A stretch of DNA of 64,000 nt from Tieghemostelium lacteum (taxonomy: Eukaryota; Evosea; Eumycetozoa; Dictyosteliales; Raperosteliaceae): NCBI GenBank assembly GCA_001606155.1, contig LODT01000006.1, forward strand, positions 620,001 to 684,000, read 5' to 3'. A program made the translations under genes and the position numbers. Below, piece by piece: positions 52,199 to 63,325 of this stretch. Numbering within the stretch: position 1 is the first letter of the stretch; every line of letters starts with the position of its first letter. Below the pieces are notes generated by a model, which worked only from the letters and a program-made list of their open reading frames with translations, was not told the origin of the DNA and made no database searches.

Positions 52199-54721
52199 GA
52201 GGAGGTGTTGAAGGGGTAGGTGGAGATGTACTTGTAGATGTTGATAATTGTTGTAAAAGATTACCACTACTATTGTTACTACCACTTAAACTACCATTAC
52301 TACCAGTGGAATGTAATTGAGATGGGTTTGCACCTAAGGGTGGTGTTGAAGGGGTAGAAGGTGGAGATACTTTCTTTAGATCAAACTCACCCTTTTGAGT
52401 CATCTTTACTCTTCTGGTTTTAAACCAATTCTTTACACGATGTTGTGGTACACCAAACTCTTGACTGAGAGCTTGAATATCCTCTTTAGTTGGATAGGGA
52501 TGTGTTTTGAATGTATTTTCTAATTGTTCCTGCTCGGCAATGGAGAACTTCTTGACTGCAACAGCCTTGTAACTAAACTCGCCCTTTTGTGCCAAATTCT
52601 CCCTCTTGTGCTTAAACCATCTGGAAACTTGCTCAATAGTTATATTCCTAAGTTCAGAGACAATCTTTAGTTTTTCGTTCTTGTCAGGGTACTGATTGTT
52701 GACCCAATACGACTCTAAAAGTTCCTTTTCCGAGACAGTTGGTCTCCATCTGGACTTCTTTCCTTGTTGCTCGTTACTAGGTGACCCTATACCACTACTA
52801 CTTCCAGAACTTCCTCCACCTAAATTACTACTACTTCCACCCCCCAGGCTAATAGTAAGATTGGGTCTACCTCCATAAGGTTGATATAAAATCGAACTAT
52901 CTGATTTACTGAATTTATCCTTATCCTTCTTTCCTTGGCCGCTACCACCTAATGTTTTGATGTTGTTGATCTTTGTTTTCTAATCTCTGTTTAAAAATTT
53001 GATTTAAACTGTGTTTAATGTCTATAGGGTTATCAAATGTCTGTTGGTTTTTGGGATTGGAAATATTGGAACTAAAATAAATATTATTGTTATTGTTGGG
53101 ATGGGTATTATGGTTTGGGTGAAATATGGTAGTACTTGATATACTACTTGGACTGTGACCCAAATGGTCAAAATGATACGCTAGTGCACTTTCTCCTGGA
53201 GAAGTGGTGTGAAAAAATGGAATGTGATGTGGTGTTGGTGGTGTCTGTGGCGTGTGTGGTGTCTGTGGTGCGAATATTGGAAAATGAGTCGGACTATTAT
53301 TGGTAGGTGATGTAGTAGTTGGTGTATTGTAGTAACTGTGAAATCCACTAGTGGAACCTGGTGCACTGTTAAATGTATGGTGATGGAGAGGTGTAATCAT
53401 ATTAAGTCCCAAAGGAGTCTGTGCAGTAGGTGTTAAAAGTGCAGTGGTTGTATGTAAATGTGGATGATGTTGTAGTGGGTGTGGCTGGTGATTCGATGGT
53501 GAATATGGTGGTTCATGTTGCGCTGTTGGTGTCGGTGTTATTTGTTGTTGATGATGCAGAAAATCATAGAGTTGACTCATGGCAGGATGTGGTGTTGGAT
53601 TGGTAGGTTGGTGATGATGTGTTAACAGGTGATGTTGAGGAGGTGGTGTATTATTTGGTGGTGGGTGTGGTGGTTGATGCATAAATTCATTTTTAATCTC
53701 TATTACTCTATCGGTATTCAATGAATAATGAGGTTGAATTTGAATTATTTGATGTGGTAATTGCATTGGAGTTGGAAGTTGTGGTTGGAAATTAGTGTGC
53801 TGTGGTGGTTGTGTACTAGTATTATTTGAAAACAAATCATAACCACTTGTATCAAGCATAGAAATTTTTTTACTAATATTATTATTATTAATAATATTAT
53901 TATTAGAATTATTATTTATATTAATAAGATTTTTATCTTTATCGACTTTTTCCTCTTCTTCCTCGTCTTCATCTTCATCATCTGGATTTTCTATTCTTTC
54001 CTCTTCCATTGGATCTACAATAGGTTTCAGTGGAAATGAAGGATGTGGAATTGTAAATGTAGTTGATGGTACAGCAGAAGTTGTATTTGAATTTTGTAAA
54101 GGATGATATACTGTAGTAGGTGCAGAAGTGGGAAATGGATAATGAAAACCACCAGGTGTCGCATTAGTCGGCGGCAAGTAATAGTGTGGGGTAGATTGTG
54201 GTTGAGGTGATGGTTGAATGAGTGCTGCAAAATTGGTAGGGTGAGAAGTACTTGCAATGATATTGTTATTTGATGGTTGTATAGAGTTTTTTAGTGATTC
54301 CAATTGCATAAGCAATTGTTGTTGGTGATTTATATTCAACTCATTACTATTATTATTATTGTTACATTTTAATTTATCCTCTCCTACTAATAGTGTACTA
54401 TTGGTTTCCTGTATATTGTTGGTGATGGAAGTAGCAGTATTGTTATTTTTTTTTTTTTCATTATAAAGATTATTTATCGATTTTTTTTTTGGGTTCAAAT
54501 AATTTTGATTGGAAGAATAAATTTGGTATTAGTAACTAAACTACTTTTTTGGTAATATATTTATATTGATAATCTAATTGAACTGTGATTCTTTGAAAAA
54601 ATTTGATGTGAACAAAAATCCATGTCCAAACCAAATTTAAGAGGTGTTTAAAAGGGTTTTGGTGGTGGGGGTTTTCGTCGGAAAAAACAAAAAAAAAACA
54701 TACATTTTCACTATTTTCCAT
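51489..54721 (-). CDS. Tandem-homeodomain transcription factor (one frame break)
   Basis: The C-terminal coding frame runs without a stop from about 52980 down to 51489. It contains two homeodomains. HD1 (about 52780-52605) has KSRWRPTVSEKELLESYW and a recognition helix ending VSRWFKHKREN. HD2 (about 52560-52395) has FSIAEQEQLENTF, PTKEDIQALSQEFGV and HRVKNWFKTRRVK. Each is followed by QKGEF, so the unit was duplicated as a whole. Asn/Ser/Thr/Gln tracts complete the C-terminus. Upstream, a His/Pro/Asn-rich frame (54408-52942) overlaps the homeodomain frame and would join it with one added base near 52945-52975, so I treat them as one gene. A first exon of 18 nt (54721-54704, MENSEN) with a GTATGT donor, joined to an acceptor at 54409 by a 295-nt intron in phase 0, supplies the only good ATG. 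A nuclear developmental regulator is inferred. Confidence 0.78.
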
Positions 54722-55530
54722 TTATACCAAAAAAAACCTTTAAAAGTTGTATTGTGATGTTGGTGGTGTGTATATTGAATTTAATTTAATTTTTTTTTTG
54801 TATAATGGGTTTCTGACTCAAATCATCACGTATAGAATTTAAGATTCCAAAATCCACTGCAGAATAAATAATTTGATTGGTTGATGAGTGAGATAAAATA
54901 TCTCTGCTTTTTGCTTTCTTTTTTTTGAAAAAATAAAAAAAATTCAAAAAATTTGCTTTAGTTTTAACGAAAGAACTCAACGTTCTCTTCCAATTTGTCA
55001 AACTCGGCGCCATGAGTAAAACTCACAAATTGAACCGTCAATGGGATTCAGAAAAACTATGATATTTCATAAGTTGGTTATGGCAGAAACATCCGTTTTT
55101 CTATTTTTAAATAAAACACAACATATATATATTCAATATCGCGTATAGTACACTATGAGTACGTTTACTTTTACATTTTTATTAAAAATTACTTTAAATT
55201 AATTAAATATTTTTGAGTCTTTTTTTAGCATCATTGACTTTATTACTATTTTTATATAACCGATGGTTTTGATATTAAATTTTAATGTCATAAACTTTTT
55301 TAAAAATTATTTTAAAAATCATTATTTATTGTTATTTTAAAAACTGGAAATATCATGTTTTTACCACTATTTACAATTACACCAAAGTATTTTTCATCAC
55401 TTTTTATTTTTAGTGGATAGTGGGTGATAATGCTAACTCACTCACCTTCAAATAAAAAAATATATAAAAATTTTTTTTTAATTTTTTTAAAACTTATTAT
55501 TACGACGGTGCTTTATTGTATTTTTAAATA
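54722..55530. other. Upstream region between homeobox and SAPS genes
   Basis: It contains a possible small minus-strand gene (54786-55013) listed separately, with a GGCGCC word spanning its ATG. From 55030 to 55530 there is A+T-rich DNA with no supported feature. Confidence 0.45.
54786..55013 (-). CDS. Possible small protein of 75 residues
   Basis: The ATG at 55013 opens MAPSLTNWKRTLSSFVKTKA, followed by a Phe/Lys-rich stretch (could be intronic) and then DILSHSSTNQIIYSAVDFGI and LNSIRDDLSQKP. The two ends look protein-like and the N-terminus could be a mitochondrial presequence. The middle resembles a T/A-rich intron without a clear donor. The family was not recognised. I give it only modest weight. 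Confidence 0.3.
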   Translation of the reverse strand: MAPSLTNWKRTLSSFVKTKANFLNFFYFFKKKKAKSRDILSHSSTNQIIYSAVDFGILNSIRDDLSQKPIIQKKN

Positions 55531-57752
55531 ATGAATACATATTCATTTATATCAAGGTTTTTGGATAATGAGATACCTGCAGTCACTGCAAATTTTAAAG
55601 AGTTTCTATTAAAGGATGGATTATTACCAATGTTGATCAGTTTTGTTTCACAAAACTTTCCCAAAGCAATTCAAGGCGATATAGAAGTACTCAAACAACA
55701 ACAACATTTAGAGAAGATGAATAAGATTAAAGAACAACAGTTACTACAAAAGCAATTGGAACAACAACATTTGGAGTCTACAGACGGTACAATTACAACA
55801 TCAGGATTCTCAAATAACAATAATAATAATAATAATATAACTTCAGTCACTAATAATGGTAGTACATTATCTTTAGAAAAGCTGAATATCAGTCAAAATA
55901 TCCTAGCTGAGATTCCTATGGATACTATAAAATCAAAAAAAGTTATGGATCTATTTGTTCATCCATCACCACCATTTATCTCATTGATTAAAGAGAAATT
56001 ACCTTTAACTGGTAGGTTTTATGGACTGTATATATATATTAATATAGAGGTAATTTGTTATTAATTAATGATTGATAACAGTATCATGTTTATTTGAAAT
56101 TTTTAATAGTGAATCTAAAGGAAACATATACCATTTTTGTAAAATTTTAAATTGTCTATTCTATCAGTTTACATTTGATTTCATTAATCAATTAACAGAG
56201 ATTCAAGAGAGTTCTGGTAAAAGTTATTTTCAAGTTCTAATTGATCATCTATACCATTTACCAATTCAAGATTTCTTTGTAATCATTGCAAAGAGAGCTA
56301 GTTCCAGTGTTAATGAATATCAAACATCCAATCCAATAGATACCAAAAAAATACAAAAATCAATACAAAAATCAAAAGTATTTAATATAATTTCAAATTA
56401 TTTTACTCATATTGGTATGTATGATTTTGTCAATATATATATTTTGTATACATTTAGAGAGTTTAAACTAATTTAGATATTATAGATAATCAAATAGTAA
56501 ATGAAACATCAGATCAAATTCTAGAAGGATCATCAGAATTGATTATTAAAATTATAGAGGACTTGAATATTTATGGTCCTGATACGGGATTACCAATATT
56601 TTGTTTTCAAACTAAAGAGTTTGTTGATAGTCTATTGAGAATAATGTATAATGAACAGAGAAAATATACATTTGTTCAAAAGAATGTTGCATTGAATGTA
56701 CTATCTGCTTATTTCAAACAGTCTATAGATTACAGTAGTAAAAATGAGTTTCAGAGAGAAAAGGATTCAGTATTGTCACCTTCAGGATCCAGTTCATGGG
56801 TATTGTATTTCTCTATCAATCATCTAGCAGATATCAGTAAAATTCTAGTAGATATTGGAAATGATCCAAATCTCAAAAAGAATCTATCTCATTACAGACT
56901 AGAGACTTTTAATCTCTTTATTGAAATGTTAAGAGCCAGAACTCAATTTAAGAGAAAACTACCAAATCAACAAATTCTTCCAGTGGAATTATGGTACTTT
57001 TTAGTAGATTGGTTCTTCCAATTTGGGTATGTATTTCCTATATATATCTATTTTGTATATAGACATCTTACTTACATTATCTCTATTATAATTATAGTAA
57101 TATCTATCATTCTAAATTCCTTCAATTAATTCAAGAATTATTTTCACAAGGTCATATACCATCTATTAAACACTTTTGCTCTATACATTTAAAGAGATTT
57201 ATTTCATTTTATCAAAGTGAATCTCAATCGGAATGCAGAGGTGTAATATTGGTCATTTGTAATTATATTAGAATAACATCAACTCAATTGCCATTAACAC
57301 ACTGTCTACCAACATTTTTAAAATCCAATGAGCAATGGATTCAATTTTTACCAATTTTAGTAAAGGACACTGTAAATCAGTATACAGATGATACTTTAGA
57401 TGACCAATCCAATTATCAATCAAAATTACATCTTATTGATATTGGCACTGAATGTAAGTACTGCTTTTTGGCTTATATATATTTTATCACATTTAAAAAC
57501 TAATGTTGGTATTTTTAAATTAAAATAGTTGCAGATTCTATAGGATTTGAAGATGAAGATAAAAAACAACAAAAGAATGAAAAATCAAATTTCTTGATGA
57601 TTGATGAACTGAATCCAACTTCATCAACTAATGGCGCAACTGCACAAATGCAATATGAACAAGCTCTATCCTCTCTGGAACAGGAGTTAACTTCTGAAGA
57701 GAAAAAGAACAAAAAGAACAAAAATAACAAACAAGGTAAAAAGAAAAAATGA
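55531..57752 (+). CDS. SAPS-domain protein (PP6/Sit4 phosphatase regulatory subunit-like)
   Basis: Five exons, 55531-56011, 56082-56414, 56486-57026, 57098-57453 and 57529-57752, with introns of 70-75 nt and continuous phases, give 644 residues. SAPS proteins bind the Sit4/PP6 catalytic subunit. The order of helical blocks fits the family: FLLKDGLLPMLISFVSQNFP, LFVHPSPPFISLIKEKLPLT, VSCLFEIFNSES, FQVLIDHLYHLPIQDFFVII (the v..ll.Hi....i.dlLl segment), RLETFNLFIEMLRAR, and across the fourth splice WFFQFGNIYHSKFLQLIQEL (the NNxLHxxV-type block). A Gln/Leu coiled coil and Asn tract interrupt the N-terminal part (about 50-110). The tail is Lys-rich. The usual MFWRF-like start is missing, so an upstream exon or divergence is possible. 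Confidence 0.8.
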
Positions 57753-58545
57753 ATCTCAACTTTTATGTTAGAGATGAGTAAAAGTATTTATTCAGTTTTA
57801 TCACTGTTTAATAAACAATAACGGATAAACATATAAGTAATTTATATATAATTATATTCTACATTTTGATGATAATATAAAAGATGGTGAATCTTTTTGG
57901 AATTTATATCTTAAATTGGTTTGACTTTTTTCAACTTTGAAGGAGTACAAAAAAATATACAGCCAAATTTCATAATATTTAAATCAACTTAAGATAGTGG
58001 ATATCAAAAAAAATTTTGGAGCAATGAGACAGGGAGGAAAAGCAGGTCGATTTATATTAGAAACATATGATACAGACATTCTCAGAATGAGTTGATATCT
58101 AAATATTATAGATTTATTAGTGAAAGTGATATTTTTATTTTTTAAAATATCATATTAATAATACTTTATATAGATACTTAATTAAAAAAATATTGCCTAA
58201 GTACATTTCATAAGTCTTCGAGTTACTACAAAAGATAAACTTCAGAGACCCATTAGAAACTTCCCAAATCTACAAATATTACAACTTCTTATTAATGACC
58301 ATTTTATATTTCATGATACTCTTCAAAAACTATGTAAATTGTATTTTACAAATTCAGTAACATGTATCTCATCTTTATTCTGTTGATCTAAATTATTAGC
58401 TATCAATGATATTTTAAATTTATATCTTTTAGATGTCACAGATAAATAAAATTGTCCTTGTAATTTAATAACTTTTTTTTTATTTTTTGATTATTTCTCA
58501 AAAAAACGAACGAAGGTTTTTACAATCTATTTTATATAAGTGAAA
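57753..58545. other. Intergenic region with a probable gene fragment
   Basis: Mostly A+T-rich DNA. A coding-like fragment lies at 58201-58386 and is listed separately. A short frame at 58024-58095 (MRQGGKAGRFILETYDTDIL) is not supported as a gene. Confidence 0.5.
58201..58386 (+). pseudogene. Relic C, LRR-like gene fragment
   Basis: One frame of 61 codons reads VHFISLRVTTKDKLQRPIRN, then FPNLQILQLLIND, and ends with ISSLFC and a stop. The PNLQILQLLIND...LQKLCKLYF pattern is that of leucine-rich repeats as in the F-box/LRR genes at 14780 and 19088. It has no ATG start, no F-box and no flanking exons with a matching frame. It is probably a leftover of a family member. Confidence 0.45.
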
Positions 58546-60088
58546 ATGCCCAAACCATTTATTAAACCACAAAACAAACAAATTTATACATTCTATCAAA
58601 GTTCAAGTAAGAACAGAAGAGGTCTTGATACACCAAAAGTTGAATTAGTTGAAAAAGTAAGTTTTCATTCATGCAATTAATATATCAAAGAGAATAGCAC
58701 CTAACATTTTCAATAAGTCTAAAGATGGAAAAACAGATAATGAATATGATGATGAAGAGTATTATGATGAGGATGGTGAATACTATAATGATGAGGAGTA
58801 TTATGATGAGGATGAAGAATACTATGAAGATCAAGAACAATACATAGATGAAGATGATCAAGAGCAAAATGATAACTTTAATAATGTGACTGATAAAGAT
58901 ATAGAAGAAAAGAGGCTTAAACAAAAGGAAGAAGATGAATTGGCCTTGCTGGGATTCAAAAAGGATGGATTTGATTATTCTAGATTTTTGAAACCAATCA
59001 GTGGTGGAATGTTTATTCCTGCTATTTATGATATGAATGAACTAAAGAAACATAAGGGTGGTATATTGAATTTTGTTACAACTTCTCAACCAGCACCTGT
59101 AGGTTTTGGTCTAGAGGAGATTAGTCAACATTACGTAAAAAATGAAAAAGAACTAGAGAAATTAAATGTAGATACTGATTTGATTCAGGCTTTGGGTGAT
59201 GATGGTGATTTTGAAGATATAGATGAAGATTTCATTCTACAGGCTAATGGTGGTACTTTAGATGGTTTAAATGATGAAATTAATCAGACTAGAGATAGAT
59301 TGAGACGTTTTAATATGGATGAAGATGATGAATATTATCCTGAAGATGGTTATGATGAGGATGGTAGACCTATAGATTTAGAGAAACAAAATAGAGTGGT
59401 GGACGAAATTATGGATTTCCAATTCCAAAAGGCTCTGGAACAGTACGAAGAAGAGGAAATTGGTGAATTGGATTATGAAGAAACACAGGGTCAATTTTCA
59501 ACTGAAAAATTTGAAGATGTTTTCGATGAGTTTCTAGATAATTACAATGAGAATCATTTACCTTTGATGACTCAATTGGAGAATTTAAAGAAATCTAATG
59601 CAATCATTCCACTGACTGAAGAAGAAAAGAAACAGATTATTGCTAGAGATTGGTCAAAGGATATATTGGTGCAGGTTGAAGAACCACAACAAGAGAATGA
59701 ATTAGATAAATGGGATTGTGAAACTATTATATCTACTTATTCAACTATATACAATCATCCATCTCTTATAAAAGAAGAGAGACCTCAGGCAAAGAGAATT
59801 ATAAAGTTGGGTAAACATGGTATTCCTGTTAAACCTTCTAAACAGGTCGAAGAGGAAGAAGAAGATGAAGATGAAGATGAAGAACCTAGAGAAAACCTAG
59901 GTGCTGCTATTAGTAAAAATGAATCTAAAGAAGAAAAGAAACTACGTAAACAACAGGTGAAACAAGATAGAAAGAAATCAAGAGAACAAAAGAAATCATT
60001 AAAAGTTGCATTCAAACAAGAGGAATTGAAACAAACTAATATAATGAAAAGTCAACAAACTACTAGTACTGTAGCTGTAAGATATTAA
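58546..60088 (+). CDS. ltv1: LTV1-like ribosome biogenesis factor
   Basis: Exon 1 is 58546-58656 (MPKPFIKPQNKQIYTFYQSS, then GLDTPKVELVEK) and matches the LTV1 start (KPKKFIDKKNAVTFHLVHRS in animals). Exon 2 runs from about 58691 to 60088. The only frame-correct junction seen is an intron of 34 nt (58657-58690, GTAAGT...CAAAG), far shorter than other introns here. The second part has an Asp/Glu/Tyr-rich stretch, then LALLGFKKDGFDYSRFLKPI (the DYDYxxHL block of LTV1), GFGLEEI, the acidic middle with DEIMDFQFQKALEQYEEEEI, and the WDCETIISTYSTIYNHP motif. KxGIPV is followed by a basic coiled-coil tail. LTV1 helps late 40S subunit maturation and export. The total is about 502 residues. Confidence 0.9.
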
Positions 60089-60126
60089 TAAAACAAGAGG
60101 AAATAAATAAATCTTTTCTTTTTTAT

Positions 60127-63100
60127 TTAATATTTACCTGTATAGATTTGGAATTGAAAATTTGGGTATTTTGATTGATGTTTTACATAGATATCCTTTT
60201 CAATTACATGTGGTTGGTAATAAGAAGGACAATAGATGACCATATTCTTCAATGTAGGTCCATTAAATTCCAATATTGAATTTATCAATTTTTTAACTGA
60301 TCCAATTTTCTTAGCATCTGAAGCATCCAATCTTAAATTTAAAAAGACTTTTTGTAAATTACAACAGCAGTGTTTGATAAAGTATCTTACAGTATCTAAG
60401 GTAATTTCAATTAATCGTGCTTGGATATATTGAGTATCCACTGTAAGAATTTCTAAATTTGGTAATGGTTTATCAATTATTGCTGTAAATACATTATCAA
60501 TAATCAAACCAGTGGCAGTGTAAATGAAATGTAATCCATCGGAATAATGGTGAAGTTTACTATAGGTTATCGTATGTAACCCATTAGATATCAGTGAATA
60601 TGGGCCTACTGAGAAGTAACTATTCAAATCTGCATGTATTACCATTGGAAAATTCACAAAACATTTACGAACTTGATTAAACTGTAATTGAGAGACTAAT
60701 GCATACTCTACAAACTCTTTTACCTTACTATAGTACCTATTTTCACAAATTATTTCCAATATATATAGTATTATAATATCAGGTAATTTCACATTGTTTA
60801 TAGGTTCTGATGATCCCACTACTTCACTTTGACTAGTTTCCTTATTGGGAGTTATATTAGATATCAAAAGGTCAAGTTTACCTTTAAATGATGGTTTTCT
60901 TTGGCAAAAAGAGGTAAACAAATCTAATATTGGTTGTGGATAGATATTTGTACAAACTGGTGGGGTTTTTTGTATAAAACCAGACTTCTCAGATTCTTTT
61001 TGTGGAGAGTTAATTGGAATGTTAAGACATTGTTCAATAAAATAGTCTGATAGATTGCATAGATAGACCATGTTTTCAAGATTAATATATTCAAGACCAA
61101 AAATAGCTATATCTGCTAAGATTTTGGTTTCATCACCGAAATACAGGAGATCTCTGAGACTATGCAATAGAGACAATATATTTCCAAGTGTATTAAATGA
61201 GAAAACATTAAAGTGTCTTGGAGGGATATTCTCACGAATAAATTCTCTAAAGTTTCTATCAGAGTTTAACTGTTGTTTGTTTCTAAAGATATCTGATAAC
61301 CATGGTATATTCTCTTTAGCGAATCTAGTCAGTAGTACTTTAGATAGACCTTTAATGAAATAGTCTAATAGATCACTGGATTCAGTAATGAAGGTGGCAA
61401 ATGAAGTTTCTTTTGATAAATCAACCTCTGATTTCAAGGAATATATTATCAAATCGATGAACCATTGGTGATAAGAGGTTCTGGTTTTAATGAGTTTGTA
61501 TACACTGTGAAGTATTGTTAGTTGACCATCACTATATCCGTAGTGTCTAGACTGATGCATTATAGTCAGCCATTGATCTAGTTTGTGACTATCAGAGTAG
61601 TATTTAGCAACAGTCTCACAGAGATCCATACAATGATTATATGGAATTTGGAATGACAAATGTTGGACTCCTAAAAGATTATTTTGGAATTTATCTGCAA
61701 TCAATCTAAATTGGTCGTCCATAGTCACCAATATTCTATTTAGATTTGGTAGTCTTGTGTATTCTTTGAAAAATATTTCAAATATCTTTTCAAACTTTTT
61801 AGATGATGCTATTCTGTTACTTATAAATAGTGTCTCTAATAGACCATAGATATTACCAATAACATAGAGTTTAGTTTGAAACAGTTTTCCAATTTTCAAT
61901 AGAATATCAATAATGGAGGCAGTCTCTTTATCAGTCAATTTACCATACTTTTTTATAAGAGTTGATAGTGATGTTGCAGTGGTTTGAATCTGATGTACAT
62001 TTTCAATTTTCAATAGACTTGTTAGAGTCTTATAGATCTCTAATAGATTATCCACAAGTATCTGACTATCGATAGATACTCTATTGAGAGCATACACAGC
62101 ATAGATTAGATGATTGGTTGTTTTCTTTTTAGTTTTAGACCATTGATTGAAATATTCCATTAATAGCTTATCAACAACATCAGTACCAAAATGTTTTTTT
62201 AACAATGATAAATCACATAAAGCCACTCGATCCTTATCTGCAAAGTAAGGGTATGCAATAGGTGCTTGATATTTTGAAAGCATCCCAGTGGCCATTGCAT
62301 TATGTTCAGGATTTGGATTCTCACTGTATTTCACCAACACTGGTAATGCCAATAGATAGTAATCTTTTAATAACTGTAATTCACTATCAGATAACTTATC
62401 AAAAACCACAAAAACCAAATACTTTACAATGAGTATTAAACTCATGATTTTTTCATTTTCTAAAGGTTCCATTGAGATTATTGATAATATTACTGCAATT
62501 GAATGATGTGATAACAAACTTTTAGAATTTGATATCATATCTAGTAAGATATAATAGACAAGTTCTACCTTCTCACGATTATCTTTATATATATTAATAA
62601 CCTGTAATCCCGTCATTTATAGATTTGATTTAGATACTATAACTATATTAACAATATTTACTACATGATCTTACTTTTAAAAATGGTTTCATAGGTAATA
62701 TAGAGTCATTATATATTAATGGACCAAGTTTAGGTTCCCTTGATTGAGGCATTGTAAATATATTTCTCAATTTCATTGATATTAGTATATTAGATATAGC
62801 CTTTTCACAATTAGATTCTAATATCTTTTGAATGAAACCATTGTGATAAAAGTAACCAACACCATTAATACCCTGTGAGGATACTAATCGTAATAGTAAT
62901 TCTGGTCTACTAACTGAATCATTTTCATCACTTTTAATAGAATTGCTGTTGTATTGGTACTGTATAACCCAATGTCTAAATTTTTGTATAAATAACATTA
63001 CATCCCAATGACATAGCTGAGAGGCAATATCTTGACAGTAATATAAATTCTCTTCCACAGGATTACTTTCATCCTCAACCCATAATATAAATTCACCAAT

Positions 63101-63226
63101 AAATAAGTGCACATGTTTAATGTTTTTAAACAATGTAGCAATAGTTTTACTCCCAGTTGGGTCTATATGTGGGAATATCTTATAGATAAAATTTAACGTT
63201 TCTTGAGAAAACGATAACAAATTCAT
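60127..63226 (-). CDS. Unknown 1008-residue protein
   Basis: Exons are 63226-62675 and 62601-60127, with a 73-nt GTAAGA...TACAG intron in phase 0, giving 1008 residues. The ATG at 63226 follows an in-frame GTG (63232) that I do not use. The protein is soluble and helical throughout, with many Leu/Ile/Phe repeats and little low complexity apart from a short polar linker near 640. No enzyme motif, signal peptide or membrane segment was seen. The composition suggests a long HEAT-like solenoid. The last 150 residues (LPNLEILTVDTQYIQARLIE, then CCCNLQKVFLNLRLD and GPTLKNMVIYCP) have LRR-like strands, which suggests a distant link to the F-box/LRR families in this window. The function is unknown. 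The 3' end converges on LTV1 within 38 bases. Confidence 0.82.
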
Positions 63227-63325
63227 TCTCACAAACTAGTAAAAATGATACTTCTCAAAAATCAAAAAAAAATAAAACTATTGAATCTAACAGTTTGGTA
63301 AAAACTATTTTGACAAAGAGGTTTA

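Noticed and set aside
58024-58095. Short frame MRQGGKAGRFILETYDTDIL
   Set aside because: Only 23 codons, no splice partner and no family resemblance that I could support.
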